Below, piece by piece: positions 1 through 11,699 of a stretch of 19,753 nucleotides of DNA. Source of the stretch: Tieghemiomyces parasiticus (Eukaryota; Kickxellomycota; Dimargaritomycetes; Dimargaritales; Dimargaritaceae). Both the position numbers and the translations under genes were made by a program. The notes under the pieces are model-generated. The model had not been told where the DNA came from. It saw only the letters and a list, made by a program, of their open reading frames with translations, and did not search any database. The stretch's first letter is position 1, and each line of letters opens with the position of its first letter. The stretch is taken from assembly GCA_027575765.1 (NCBI GenBank), contig JANBPT010000894.1:1-19753 (forward strand). Reading direction: 5' to 3'.

Positions 1-2369
1 CCGGCCCTTGGGATGGTAACAGTAGGTTTCGTTGGATGAGCGGGAAGTTTGGATTCCAGGAGTGAGAGAAGCGTTGCCTGTGGGATCAGATTCCACCAAG
101 AAAAAAATTACTGGCCTATGGAGCTGCCAAAGATATTCGCTGTGAGCGCACCGCCAGGCCCCGATAAGGCGAAGTTGCCAGTAGCACTGCTCTCCTCTCT
201 CCTCCCACTACAATGCCATGGCCTAAAGGATCGACATCCGCAACCACTGTTTCGCTGGTCGTTGTCACCGCATAAGCACGCAAGGCCCACGACTAGCTCA
301 AACAACATGTGATAGGATAGACCAAGAAGCAATCGAGACTGCGGCCTGTCCACGCCGTACCCCCGGCGTTTGTACATGACCACGCCCTTTGAAGGGCGAA
401 CCGCGGGTGGGAGGGGAGGGGAGAATTACTATCACCCCCACCATGACGCCTCCAGTCTCTCCACGTCCATCTGGTCCAAGCGGAACTTCCGCCCCAAGCC
501 AGCCGGCCATGGATGATGTAGCATCGAATCTGGGTGACGGCTTCACTCTCTAAGCTATGATTAGCACCTAGATCGAGACCTCGACGCGGGAGTGTGCACA
601 AGCCTAGACCTGAGATGGGCGCAATCCGAAGATCAGGGGAGAGAATACCGAGTATGACTTTTTCTGGGCCGGCCATCCACGCCTGCTCCAGTCTGCCACT
701 CGTATTTATAGTCACGGCACTGAAAGTGCTACGCTGCGACTTCCGCTGGTCTCCGGGCAATCTCCGGGCTTTTTTTAATATATTTTTTTATAAGCGGTAC
801 ATTCTATTCGCCCCAAGTTTAGCGAGCTTCTCCCGATAATAAGTATGGGCGACTACCTGGTCAAGATTTTGCCCTGAACGCAGAACCTCACTTACCGGTT
901 CTTTTGACTACTGGTTGACCAAGATGATGAGCACCAAATTAAGGTGGGGATCCCGCGGCTACACAGTTCGGCACTGCACTGCAATCGGATCAAACAAGAC
1001 AATTTGCCAATGTGAGTCGATATTGGCCATTGCGTATGGCCGGGTATCTGTTAGCCGTTTGGTAACATGGGTTAGGACAAGGGCACGTCTCCCAAGGTTA
1101 CCAGGTATCTATGCCCCACCCTATTTTCGAGCGGCCAAGCCACAGGCTGTCGATGTTTGTGAAGCAGAGAAGCGGTGTATAGGCCCATTCGAAACAGTAG
1201 TCAGCACCATGCGAATCTATTGATATCCCGCCAACCTAGCTTCCTAGGCACCCACATCACCCGGCGACAGTCCAGAACGGCACTCGCGGGATTTTGGCAT
1301 CGTTACGCGTACTCAAAGATAGACCCGGTCACCAGCTGCCACGGATGTCGTGTCCTTCTATACTCTAGGCCGGTCACCGAAAAACGACGAGGGGGAGGGG
1401 GTATTTGATCCTAGGTTGAGCTGATAGCAGCTCTCCAGAGGTGTGATGTGGGGAACCAGGTCGAGTGATTAGGGGCTACTAGCCATAACTTAACGCACCA
1501 ACGGACCCTGGCAACCATTCGGAATTCGTAATGTCCGATGGTGGGGCCTTTTCTAGTAGGTAGCAAAAACCGTTTGGCCTAGAATTGTGGACAACGCAAT
1601 CAGATTGACGGGTTGAGTATTTAGCTGCCATCTGCGTACTGTCTATAGGTATCAATCGAACCCTCAATCGGCGTAGACACCGGCCCGTTGTTATGTTCAC
1701 AGGTCCAGCTTTAGGTGTTATGAGATCGTCCATAACATTGCAAAACCCACTCACCACCGCCGTCCCTTCTCCTCCAGGGGAGTGTTTCGAGCTGAGCGTC
1801 TAGGCCGCTGTACGCCTACCTCATGAGAATCGCAGCAAGTTAAGCAACGATAAATAGACACCCCTCCTCCCCCCCCTTCAGAATATCTGTCAGAGCTGGT
1901 GATATAAGCGCCTAGCCAATCTTCCTGGATCCTGCCTTATTTCGGTTTGGTAAAAAAAAAACCCCCAAGCCGCTTTAGGTTGGGAAAGGGCATCCGCATG
2001 ACTACCCTCGATTTGCCATGTCCCGCCTCCCGCTTTTACATTAGACCCTGTCCTTCATCCAACCGTGTAGAACCCAATATTGGCAATCTGGACGCCAACT
2101 AGGGTGGTGAGAGGTACTGTGGTCGGATGTCAGTGGCGATCGTAGGACTGGCAGGTGTAGTAAGGAGGGAAGAGGGGAGGGAGGTTGAGATGGACATCAT
2201 CAACCGCCTAGAGCGGCCCTTTGCCTCCACACCCTACGCTGGCCTCATCTCCGATGGAGTTTATTTTATATTCTGATGAGTAGGGGCGAGATAAGAATGA
2301 GTGAGGAGTCTGAAGCCGTAAGGGCTCATGGGTAAGTAATTAATCAGGCTAACCTCTGAAAATCTCTCT
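1..2369. other. Spacer without a supported gene
   Basis: I see no recognisable gene here. The longest open frame (293-760, minus) carries no known motif and its length is within chance expectation. An A/T run occurs near 771-791. Two TATAAG strings (near 786 and 1903) precede very short ORFs of 10 and 34 codons, which I do not regard as genes. Several homopolymer tracts of C and A lie at 1866-1960. Confidence 0.5.
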
Positions 2370-2396
2370 ACACACATACACACACACACACACACC
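2370..2396. repeat. CA-dinucleotide microsatellite
   Basis: An AC/CA run of about 27 bases with a single T interruption at 2377. It is a simple-sequence repeat of the kind common in eukaryotic intergenic DNA and is likely length-polymorphic. Confidence 0.9.
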
Positions 2397-3873
2397 TTAG
2401 ACCATCTCTCGCCTTCAGCCTTCATTGCCAACCATTCAATAAGTCGTTACTGTAGGCTGATTTGGGCCCTCCCCGGCTATTTAATTCCCCACTCCTACTG
2501 GTTTAACAACTGAAATTGCACCAAAATCATTGTACCAGAGAGCTGTAGATCTCCTTCCGGGGCATGATTAGCTGGACCGATCAGCCCTAGTGAACAGATC
2601 AGCACCACCCCCTCCCCCCCTCTTCCTCCCACTACTTACTCACCCTTTCGCTGTACTACTCTCACTTTCCATCTCATTACTGTGCTAGCCGCCCATCCCT
2701 GGGCCGTAAACCAATTTCGTATATGGCCCACTCATTGTCTGGTTGATATTACTCGATTATAGACCCGTCCGTCGCTCCGGCTTATCCCTGGCATAATGGC
2801 TTTGTTCGAATGATAATCATCCAACAGCACATATTGATTCGTAGCACTGCGCCGAGGTGATTTTCACCACGGCTTGATTATATGGCGTGAAGGAGAGGTA
2901 GCTATTAGATTAGTATAATGTAAGGGTGACCCAGCAAGTCATCCGGACATTGGACGTCGTTCGCAGTTGAAGGATCAGAAGGCCTGTTACTACAAAGCGG
3001 TGGCCACGGGTCGGGGTGTATATGTCGCAGGGCTGGCAACCACATCAACTGCCATGGAGATGACCGTGGGTGCGGTAGGTCAAGGTGGACGGTGTCAGCA
3101 TAATCTGACGCTGCTCGTCACGTTACGTATACCATATGGGTTGGGACTAGGGTGTACAGTCAACTTTGGAAGCCTGGTACCAGGAATGGCCTATGGCAGT
3201 CACTCGCCAAGCAGGAGTTTCTGGCAGGCCAAGGAGGGTGGCCGAGCTGCAACGCCAACTATTCCCTTACGAAAGCCCAATTGCTCCAACCTTGGCCTTC
3301 TAGGCCCGTTAAATTGTGTGGGTATTGATGTCCTAGATTTATTCATTATGTACAAGGTTTAGCAGGTAGGACTTGTGCGGCCGACTAGGGTGATTGTGTT
3401 AGGGAGAAGAGTAGACATGACATGAGGGTAATGGGGCGTAACGCGTCAACATTAAGGGGAAAGTAAACTTTTTTTGGGGAGGGGCAGACCATGCTGACTA
3501 GAAGGCGAAGTTGGTAGGGACGTGGAAGGGTAGTTGGAAACGGGAATGGGGGAAGGGTGATTTGTTCAACAGTAAACAAATGCATAGGGTGGGGTCAAAT
3601 TTGAACTTGCCGCGCCGTGGACTAAGCAGAAGGTTAGAGAGACTAAACGCTGCACCCGTAGACGTGGGCCTTTCGTTCGAGAAAGGGGGGAAGCGGAAGT
3701 GCACGGATTTTGACAGGCCCTAGCAAGGACAGTTGGGCTACCCTGCTCCGGACATTAGAATACAGCAAGTGGAAGTGGAGGAGAGCGGCCAAAGGATCCG
3801 GCTGGGTGTGCGGCCAAACTCAATGCAAAGAAAAGGCGGCGAATAGGACTGGTAATGTATAAGCAGAGGAGAC
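2397..3873. other. Spacer; 3' half strongly G-rich, C-poor
   Basis: No gene is supported. The 131-codon open frame at 2967-3362 (plus) has no recognisable domain or promoter. From about 3361 to 3720 the plus strand is G/A-rich and C-poor. This stretch lies downstream of the minus-strand gene ending at 3874, so its 3' UTR is expected here, but I see no AATAAA on the minus strand close to the stop. Confidence 0.45.
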
Positions 3874-4275
3874 TCAGACGGGAACGGGGCGCGGGGTGAA
3901 GCGCTGGCGGTCGGAAAGGTCGGGAACGTCGAAACGGTCCATACGCTTGAGGAAGCCAAGGATGTCCTGGGACCGGCGCTCGCTGGGGGAGTAGTACAGG
4001 GCCTCCTGCTTGACCAGCCGGCCGCGGCCCATCCGCTTGACGGCGGTGACCAGCTTGGCCAGGTCCATCCTGGACCGCTGAGACTCGGTGAGCTCGACAC
4101 GCTGGTTGGTTAGCCCGCTCAGACCGGGGCTCTGCAGGCGGCGATGGAGGTCGTTAAGGTCCGACTCCATCTGCTGCTGGTTCTGGGCCGTTGTTTGGGC
4201 GTCGACCACAGTGCTGTTGGAGGAGAGGAGCGACTCACTGGACGGGCGGGAGGAGCTGATGTACTTGGACAGCAT
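3874..4275 (-). CDS. Hypothetical helical protein, 133 aa, intronless
   Basis: I do not recognise this family. The start at 4275 was chosen because the open frame upstream of it runs through a TATA box and a CT-rich leader, and this ATG sits in a near-ideal context (CCCACCATGC). Residues 1-22 are Ser-rich with a few Lys/Arg, possibly disordered or a weak mitochondrial presequence. Residues 25-50 are Gln/Asn-rich, running into a charged helix (MESDLNDLHRRLQ). Residues 60-120 are rich in Arg, Lys, Leu and Asp and look helical, with a basic patch KRMGRGR at 80-86 and an aromatic motif ALYYSPSERR at 92-101. The tail is Pro-rich (TPRPVPV). There is no membrane segment and no Cys. The G/C-rich composition stands out from the surrounding spacer. 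Small size, charge and coil tendency suggest a protein- or nucleic-acid-binding role, but that is inference only. Confidence 0.7.
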   Translation of the reverse strand: MLSKYISSSRPSSESLLSSNSTVVDAQTTAQNQQQMESDLNDLHRRLQSPGLSGLTNQRVELTESQRSRMDLAKLVTAVKRMGRGRLVKQEALYYSPSERRSQDILGFLKRMDRFDVPDLSDRQRFTPRPVPV

Positions 4276-4421
4276 GGTGGGTAAGGGTGTTGACAAAGGG
4301 TGGACGGTAGTAGTGAAACAAGTGGAAGCGGTAAGGGGCCAGATTGGGTAGGAGGTGGTAGAAGGGCCAGTAGAGCGGATGTACGATATCGAAATTCTGA
4401 CAAGTGTGGCAGACCAGAGCG

Positions 4422-4433
4422 TATTTATATATA
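4422..4433 (-). promoter_or_regulatory. TATA box of the 133-aa gene
   Basis: On the minus strand this reads TATATATAAATA. It lies about 147 bases before the ATG at 4275, and the sequence between is pyrimidine-rich on the coding strand, as expected of a fungal leader. The 12940-region gene has the same layout (TATA 155 bases before its ATG), which supports both calls. The plus strand also reads TATATAAAAGG here, but no convincing plus-strand gene follows. Confidence 0.65.
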
Positions 4434-7220
4434 AAAGGTGAAGCACGACGGAGAGGGGACCAAGGAGAAAAGGAATCGAGACAAGAAAAGTGTTCTGGAG
4501 GGTGGGCTTCTCGGAATGTGAGGAGCGAGTGGGAAAATAAGGGCGACAGCGGCGGTCCAGCCGACTAACGATGGTGAAGAAGGCAGGGGTGGGTGGAAAG
4601 AGAAGGCAGGAGAGAGCAGGGGGGAGGGACCACAAGATGGTCGTATCGGTCAGACGGTGGAAAATCCCATCCTCTATCTCTCCCACTCACACCCCGTCAC
4701 CGGATGGTCAACACCGCACCGTCCCCCCTGGCCTCTCAAGGTTCGAGTGGGGGAGGGGGCTATGGGACAGTTTCACCATGGGGCGGTGTGTCTCGTTCTC
4801 ACTACGCTTCTCCATTCTGCCTGCTTTTTCTGGGCCTGCAGATTGACATAGCCTCGCACAGCTGTCGTGGCCAGCAACCCGGTTCGCTGAACGGGCCGGT
4901 CGGCGCTGCCACTCCCTCCCTCTCCCCCAGCGGAGGACTAGCCGTCCCCCACGAGCCAGCCGTCCTTCTGCTTGTCGGTTCAGCCCGGGCATGTGTCTGC
5001 GGATATTTGGATGGGAAGAGCGGGCGCTAGGCCTGGGACAGAGGCACGAGCGAGCGGGCCAATCACCGTACGCCTTGAGCTTGGGTGGGCCAGCGAGAGC
5101 AGATGATACTGCTTAATGGAAGTTGAGGCAGCGGAAGCAGAGCGGTGACCCCTGTCTGTAGCGCGTGCAAGCCAGTGGAAGCCCGGGAGAAGGGCTGGGC
5201 AATTCCCTTCCCAACGGGGGGAGGGGATGGCGGTTGGTAAGTGGCTCATAAACGATGGATCGGGCCGCGATATGGGCTATCCTTGTGGGGGCATCTTGCG
5301 TTGACCCGCGGTGTAGGGAAAGAGGGTGGCCGAATAGAATCTGCTCAAAAGGATGTTCGTGCGGTCTTTGGGCGGCAAAAGCTAGGGTGAGGATTGGCAC
5401 GGGGTGCAACTGGGAGAGACGAAGGACCTGCGGTCCCCTCGACCGCACCTCCCTCCCCTCGCTCGGGGGGATGTATGCGCTGGAGCTTGTGCTGCCAGGA
5501 ATTTCGCAGGTACCCACCTTCCTTTGCCGGGTTGCCACAGCATACACCGCCAGCGTGTTTTGTGGGAGAACGGTGACGTCCAGACTGTGGTTGGCGTGTG
5601 TGTGCTGGCTGGAGCCTGTCATCGGATCGCCCACTGTCGCTGGCCCATGGGGACAATGAACTAGTCACTTCTGGGTGTCCTGTTGGCCAGGATCGTGTTT
5701 ACCCAGGCTGGCAACTTGTTGCTTGCCGAAGCATACGACTGGCCCCATCTTCAAGGCAAGTGCCAGCCAACGTACCTACGAAACCGTCATAGTCCCAGCC
5801 AGCTGTGGAAATAAGCACTGGGACAATGACGACAGCTGGGTGACCACCCCGAGGCCCCAGCCCCGTGCCTGCAGCCCAGTGCATACACGCCCATTCGCGG
5901 GTGGCCTTGTATGCCTTCCTGTCAACCAATCCGCACGTGAGGCCTGCGGTGCATCCCCTTTATCACGTCGCCACCCACCGTTGCAGGCCAGCGTGATTCA
6001 TCATACCCTGGGAGCGCATACACGTAGATGAGGAAAGCTGCGTTGGCTTTGCACTAGCATTGTTTATCACTCAACCGGCCTTCTTTATTCTTATGCTGCG
6101 TTCGCCGTATTTGCTGGCGGAAGGGAAGGATGTTTATTTATCGGCGCATAGTCACTATTTGCAGGCCGCCTCTTCGCATCTAACCCCCCGGCTTTAGCCC
6201 ACTCGGCGAGGCCAGCCTAGATCACTCCGCGTGACTAATGCGCCACCTCCTCTCCTGGTTCCCCCGGCCTCCGCACGTATCCCCCGATGACTTTGGCCAA
6301 ACGAGATATTCTTCCACCGCTTGGCGGTTACACGGCCAGGGCGTACTGGCCAGAGACAATTTCCAACCCCCTCACCATTCTCCTATATCCTTTACCATAG
6401 AGGCCCCCCTTCCTTCCTGAACAACCACAACGTGCCAGACAGTTGACAGACCCGAGGACACTTGGTGGCTCGGATGGCGCTGCGTGTGCGTTGGAAACGG
6501 AGTGACTCCATAGGCCAGACTCCCGGCGGAGGGTGTGTACATTGCACTTCGGAGACTTCCCAGGGCCGAAGCCGATACATTGACGTCGGCAACCAATACA
6601 ACAACAACAAAAAGACGCACTATTATTCTCAGCCATACTGCAGGTCATTGGCCAACAGCGGCGGATCGTGCGCAACGGCCGGTCCTCGTACACATAGTCC
6701 ACCCAAGAGTAAAGGCCTACGCAGACCGGTCGTCCTGGCTGGGAAGTGGAAGCCAAGAGCGAGCGGCTAGTTCGTTATTGTCTAGGTATTCCCGGCCGAG
6801 AACGACTATGCGGTTTCTGCCACCCTGGTACCAGCCTTCAGCCGCTTCCTTGTGCCTTCCCAGCCCCCCCCCCCGCACTCGTGTAGTTGGCGAACAAAGT
6901 GCCACGAACACTGATCGTCTCGTTTCCTGGCTTCCACCATCCATTACCCAAGCTTGGTCTGGGCACTTGGATAGTTTTCGGGGGTCTTGTCGCCGTCTAG
7001 CCCTCCCCCGCCTCCCTCTTTCCTTGCTAAATCTCACTACGTCAGTACGTGTTCCTGAAAGTAGAGCGGGGAGGGTGCGTCGCCTGGTCACCCATCCTTC
7101 AGTTCGGTTCAAACCCATGCCCCTTTTGCATCGCGGCCGCTGCTTCGCCAAGAAACTCAGATGGATGCTGCATCTATAGGTACGGCCGTGGCTTCCCATC
7201 TCAAGTCCAGTAGCACTTAG
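4434..7220. other. Long spacer with overlapping chance open frames
   Basis: Several open frames of 100-214 codons overlap on both strands here, notably 5113-5634 (minus), 5255-5659 (plus), 6535-7179 (plus, GTG-started) and 6717-7259 (minus). None has a TATA box, leader, splice signals or a domain I recognise. The moderately high G/C content makes stop codons rare, so frames of this length are expected by chance in about 20 kb read in six frames. Confidence 0.45.
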
Positions 7221-8300
7221 CCGATCGCAAACACCCCTAGTCCGACTTTTCGCGAACACGTCGCTTAATTTTAATATACTGTACGGACATCACGCGGAGT
7301 CCTCACTACCAAACTTCCGGGGTTTGTACTTATGTTCCCCTGTTTTGGACACCATCTCGCTCGGTCGCATACCGACCATGACAAGACCCTCGTCCCTTGC
7401 CAGCTGTTTTGGCCCTGAAGTGAAGCGCCCCCCTCTCTCCATACCCCACGGCTCCTAGTTGCTCCTTCTTCTCGTCAGTCTGAGAGTTGAAGCAGGGTGG
7501 CGACGCACTATCAGCAAAACATACGTGTCTAGCCCCCCGAACACCCCCCCTTATTCCTTATGGCACCTTGCTGCACCAGCAGACCCAATATCACACTTGG
7601 CCGACGTTATGAATATGACTATGCCTGACCCTGGCCGGGGCGATGTCAGTTTCCTAATCAGGTGCCATCCGAGACCGAAGCCCAGACCCCCCTCCCTCCC
7701 TTAATAACAACCTCCCTTGGTACCTACTCCACATGGCCCCCACGTTCTTTTGCCCTCCTTTCGCGCAGCCGGGTCACCCCGGCCCCCTTCAAGAACTTCC
7801 CGCATGCGTAACCACCTAAACTTTTCCCCTCCACCTCGATACCGTCCTCCAGGGCTTCGCGACTTCTTCAATCACGAACCATCATCTTCACGAAACACAG
7901 CCCAGCGTCCACGATCGGTTACCGCTTCACATCTGATGATTGTCCCGTAGGTTAAACTCACCTGTTTCCCTTTACAGAGGACTGGGGGCGGTAAAGCCAC
8001 CCCGTAAGCGGTTGCTTCCTATACCGCCGGAATGAATAATGCGGCCTACTCGCCATCGAACCCCATACTGCCTAGAATCACTCGTTCGGGAGGTGCCAGG
8101 TACACTGTAACTCATTAGGTCGGATGGGGATTGCCCAGCCCTTGCTGACCTACTGACCGATCAGCAAGGTGTCCTGTAGACCCTCCGGAGGCGCCGTCTC
8201 CTTCGGTCGCTTCACTCTCTACCCCTGTTCTCAACGTGGCCCTGTTAACCCTCCCCCCCGTCCCTCTTTCTTGGTTCCCGAAAGCTGCCACACTCGTTTG
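7221..8300. other. C-rich, G-poor spacer
   Basis: The plus strand is rich in C and T with many short C runs. No TATA box followed by a plausible start codon was found, and the short open frames (7459-7704, 7717-7950) are low-complexity Pro/Ser/Arg translations of the C-rich tract. The composition resembles the CT-rich leaders seen before the supported genes, but I cannot attach a gene to it. Confidence 0.45.
8140..8169. repeat. 9-bp perfect inverted repeat (hairpin)
   Basis: CCTTGCTGA and TCAGCAAGG flank a 12-base loop. The structure is directly visible, but about one such repeat is expected by chance in a window of this size, so no function is assigned. Confidence 0.5.
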
Positions 8301-10860
8301 CCAAGGGGTGCAGATTAATAGCTATGATGATCCATAATTTTTCGGTATCGGTCACCCTACCAGGTAACAGACGATCCACTATCAAAGTGGAGGTACAAGG
8401 CTTCGCACATCAACAGACAGGTTGGGACTGTGCGAGACCTCTACACCACCTCCATCTTTCTAGTGTGACAGGGCAATATTTCGTCAATTTCTGTCCAGAA
8501 GAAGGAGTTCATCTGTGGTTGGTACCTCGGCCCCTCTTTAGAACGTCGGCGATGCCGTCTACGAGAATCCACCCACTGGTCAAAGGTCTATCATTAATAA
8601 CCCGGGAGCCCCTTTCAGCAACCGATTGGCCAGACAAAGGCTGCCGCATTTCGGCGGTCAGTATGTACCTCCCCTCATCTACCTTATTACACTTGAGTTT
8701 TACCTGAAATCTGTAGTGTCAGGGGTGCTACAGAGGTGCAACTCGTATTAATTGCCGTTTACCCAAATTCGATCACCATCATCTCCTTCTGAATGCGATG
8801 CTCGAACTTTTCTAGGTCAATGGGCTGGCGGTTTTTATTCCGCTAATCACAACCTTCTACAAATTACCCACCATAGGCTGCCTTTCCCCGACATAAAGCA
8901 TTTCGAAACAAGGAATATACCTGAACACTAAGCCCGCTAAAAGGTACTCTTGTTTACGAGCTCTAATAGACGTCCAAGAGGTGCAAGGGGAGTCGCGGGT
9001 TAGGCTTGATTGCTTCTTAAAAAGAACCGCTTCAAGATCTTGTAATGCCGAAACTTGTCCTCTGCTCTTTTGCGTCGTAGATCCTACGACTACGGGAATT
9101 AATCGCTGTAGGGAGGACGGACAATCACAGCGATACGATTGCTCAACGGTTGGACAGATACTTTAGGAAAGATGGGCACCTCATCCCTAGGAACCTCTAA
9201 ACAGGTGCTGGCTCTGGGTAAGCCGCATAGCCATTTGGTTTTACCCACTACAAAACAAAAATCATTACGCTGAAGGTCTCCTCTGACTCATCACTCACTC
9301 CTTTACTATAGTGCTAGCAGTGACGTGTCTACACCAACACTAACAACTGAATGTCATACATGTAGTCTGGTTCTACCTTGCCATGGTCTACCTCAGCCTT
9401 ACCTCGCTCGGTTGGATGGCCAACGAAGTTCTCGTCACTACCAGGCATTAATTGCAGATTCTCGGTCGCACTCGTCGGACACTCGTCCATAATGAATAGG
9501 AAAGGGGCCCTGCCGATCCCATCTTGGCCAACATGGTACGATGGTTATAACCAGTAGTAACTAGCTAACTCATTCACTTTAAAATTGGCTAGGCTCCTGT
9601 CAATAGTCACAGCTCGCCGGATGGAACATATATGTCAATAGCGAAAAATATTATCCGGCCTTAAAAGCAAGGAAGATTAATGCATCGCGGTTCCAGCTGA
9701 TAAAAAAAACTATTACTACATCAACCAAGAATTTACCCTTCCCTGCAGGGGCAGGGGTACCATTGTAATATCGCCCAGGTAAAGATAAGGGTGAAAGAGA
9801 GCAACAGTACAGAGGTCTCTGGCCAGTACCGAATTGGTACTATGGCAGTAGATTTCTCTCAATAGAAAAAAGAATACAGAAGAGGAAACTCATCAATGGC
9901 CAGTGGCCATCCCGTCAGCCCACCAGCAAAGGTGATTAGACGCTGCCTAATATTCATCTTTTGGATGATAGTACCTAATGGCCATCTCCATCAGCTTTAC
10001 TGTCCGTCGGTCAGTTCGATAATATTAATCCGATGCCCGTTGTGGTGCCGCTATAGGGGACTAGCGGGGGATGAGGGGATCGTAACCGCTATACTGAGGT
10101 GCGATAATGTAAGCAATAAACGATAAGTAAGAGGAGGTGCAAGCGTAAGGCGGGTACGAGAGGCATAAGCAAGGTTGGTAGAGCGAAGGGCGCGACGAAC
10201 GTGAAAAACGTGAGAGGCGTACGGGAAGGCGGTAACAGGAGTGCTACGAATGCTAGGCGGTACTTCGAGTAGGTTAACAGACGGAGAACAAATCAAGGAG
10301 GAGGGTGGAGTCCTGGGTTGATATATGACGCAAGGCCAGGTGGTTTGAAGTCGGGTTAGTTGCCCGTCTAGGGTTGCATGATAGATTCGGTAGTCGGTGG
10401 CTTGGAGAGTTTGCATATGGGTGCCTTAGTTATGCAGCCTTGTTTATGGGCGTCACATTCGTGTTGGTCTCCAGTCGTTTAACCAACCACCACACTGTTT
10501 GTTCGAACCGCTGTGAATCACGGAGGGAAAAAGAGGAGATAAACGGTCCTCCTCTGCTTACTCTAACCACTATAAAATATTGACCCTTCCATCAGCCGCG
10601 AGTGAACATATACCCACAGACTTCGACCCCGGGACTACATAAGTGAGGTACTACTACCATCCGCCTGTATACGCATACCTCTAGGTCACGCTGAGCACAA
10701 GGAAAGCGCCTCTTCAGAAAAGTTTTGCCCTGGAAGGGGTACAAGGCCGGGACTGTCGATTCTGCCTCCATTTATGACCTGCAGTTATGAGTATCGATAA
10801 GATTACAAAGCAGTCGAGAAAAAGTCCCCAAAGTCAAACGGTATCTGAATCACATATTGA
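8301..10860. other. Spacer without a supported gene
   Basis: Stop codons are frequent. The 127-codon frame at 8324-8707 (plus) has no known motif or promoter. Positions 10126-10330 are C-poor and purine-rich on the plus strand, and so pyrimidine-rich on the minus strand. No minus-strand gene beginning just below 10126 could be identified: the best ATG there opens only a 14-codon frame. Confidence 0.45.
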
Positions 10861-11256
10861 ATGCGCCTCGCTACACACCCCAAGTCCAACCCAAAGTTTC
10901 ATTAACCCGATACTGTGTTCACTACTATTATTATTTTCAACACCCCACTTGTGGTAGCCGAGATGAAAACTTCGATAGCCATCAATTACCAACCACCCCT
11001 TCCCTCATCGCTATCAATAGCACGGTTGGTCAACCAACATAATACCAACCGCAGACCATCTCCGCCTTGCATAGCCTCAGCCCAGTTATCTACCTCACCA
11101 CATCAACAAAGAAACTTGCAAGAAAATTACGCTACCTCCTTCGCCTACTTGCAAACCATCGCCTATCAGATGCTCTTATTTCTCATTGTACGACTTCGAC
11201 CAGAGTAGCCTTGCCGAGGACAGCACCTCGGCACCTCCCATACGAACTAACCCGGC
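10861..11256. other. G-poor, A/C/T-rich upstream region
   Basis: G is conspicuously scarce on the plus strand. Open frames through it (10915-11208, 11067-11423) are Ser/Thr/Pro/Asn-rich and unrecognised. The stretch ends at a TATA box, so it is best read as the upstream region of the candidate gene beginning at 11381. Confidence 0.45.
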
Positions 11257-11264
11257 TATATAAG
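11257..11264 (+). promoter_or_regulatory. Probable TATA box
   Basis: The string TATATAAG lies 124 bases before an ATG at 11381. The leader between them is rich in C, A and T. Spacing and leader composition match the two better-supported promoters in this window. Confidence 0.5.
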
Positions 11265-11380
11265 CCAACGAAAGGACACTTCAACCAGGTCACCATTAAC
11301 CCACGTTCATTTATCACATTGCCAATCTTCCACCGGTTCCCACCTACCACACCACTCATCATTATACCTTTTATTCTTCA

Positions 11381-11440
11381 ATGTCAGCAGGCGACGAGCC
11401 AGATGTCACTTTCAAGAGATTAACCAATAACCGCGTTTCC
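11381..11440 (+). CDS. Candidate 5' coding exon, product unknown
   Basis: An ATG following a TATA box and a G-poor leader opens 20 codons (MSAGDEPDVTFKRLTNNRVS) that end exactly at a consensus splice donor, GTGAGT (11441-11446). Two CTAAC branch-point matches (near 11477 and 11487) and an AG at 11519-11520 follow. Using that AG puts a TGA in frame at the second codon of the next exon, so the true acceptor is probably further on. An AG at 11587-11588 keeps the frame open to 11693. Read without splicing, the frame ends in 47 codons. The start is reasonably supported, while the rest of the gene is unresolved. No family is recognised. Confidence 0.35.
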
Positions 11441-11699
11441 GTGAGTTACCCCCCTCCCAGGCACCAAGTATGTCGGTCTAACCCTTCTCTAACCTATCTT
11501 AAACGCACCACTGTCCAGCCCTGAGGGGCGCTTACCTTTCATGACGCACGACTCCTTTCCCTCGAATAAAGCCCAAGTTCGTTACCAGTATACCGTACGA
11601 GCAGATAAGGCCAGGCTACTTGGAGGCCAGCAACCGGCCCATCGAAACTCAACTGCCAATCCTTCCTCGCCTATTCTTTATTTTTCTAATTAATACGTA

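Noticed and set aside
3668..3690. CCTTTCGTTCGAGAAAGG hairpin resembling a tRNA T arm
   Set aside because: The loop has six bases rather than seven, and no cloverleaf or A box precedes it.
4488..4515. Heat-shock-element-like TTCTGGAG near the 133-aa gene promoter
   Set aside because: It is a single imperfect pair without the third alternating GAA unit, so there is too little to link the gene to the HSF factor.
4276..4686. N-terminal extension of the 133-aa protein to a 270-codon frame
   Set aside because: The extension crosses the TATA box and CT-rich leader, and the better start context is at 4275.
5113..5659. Overlapping 173-codon (minus) and 134-codon (plus) open frames
   Set aside because: They lie on opposite strands of the same G/C-rich stretch, without recognisable domains or promoter. 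The length is compatible with chance.
6535..7179. 214-codon open frame (plus) and the overlapping 180-codon frame on minus
   Set aside because: The plus frame starts at GTG and neither frame has a known motif, promoter or leader. At this G/C content about one such frame is expected by chance in the window.
10485..10520. GTTCGAACC string resembling a tRNA B box
   Set aside because: The flanking bases do not form a T-arm stem, and no A box or acceptor stem could be found at tRNA spacing.
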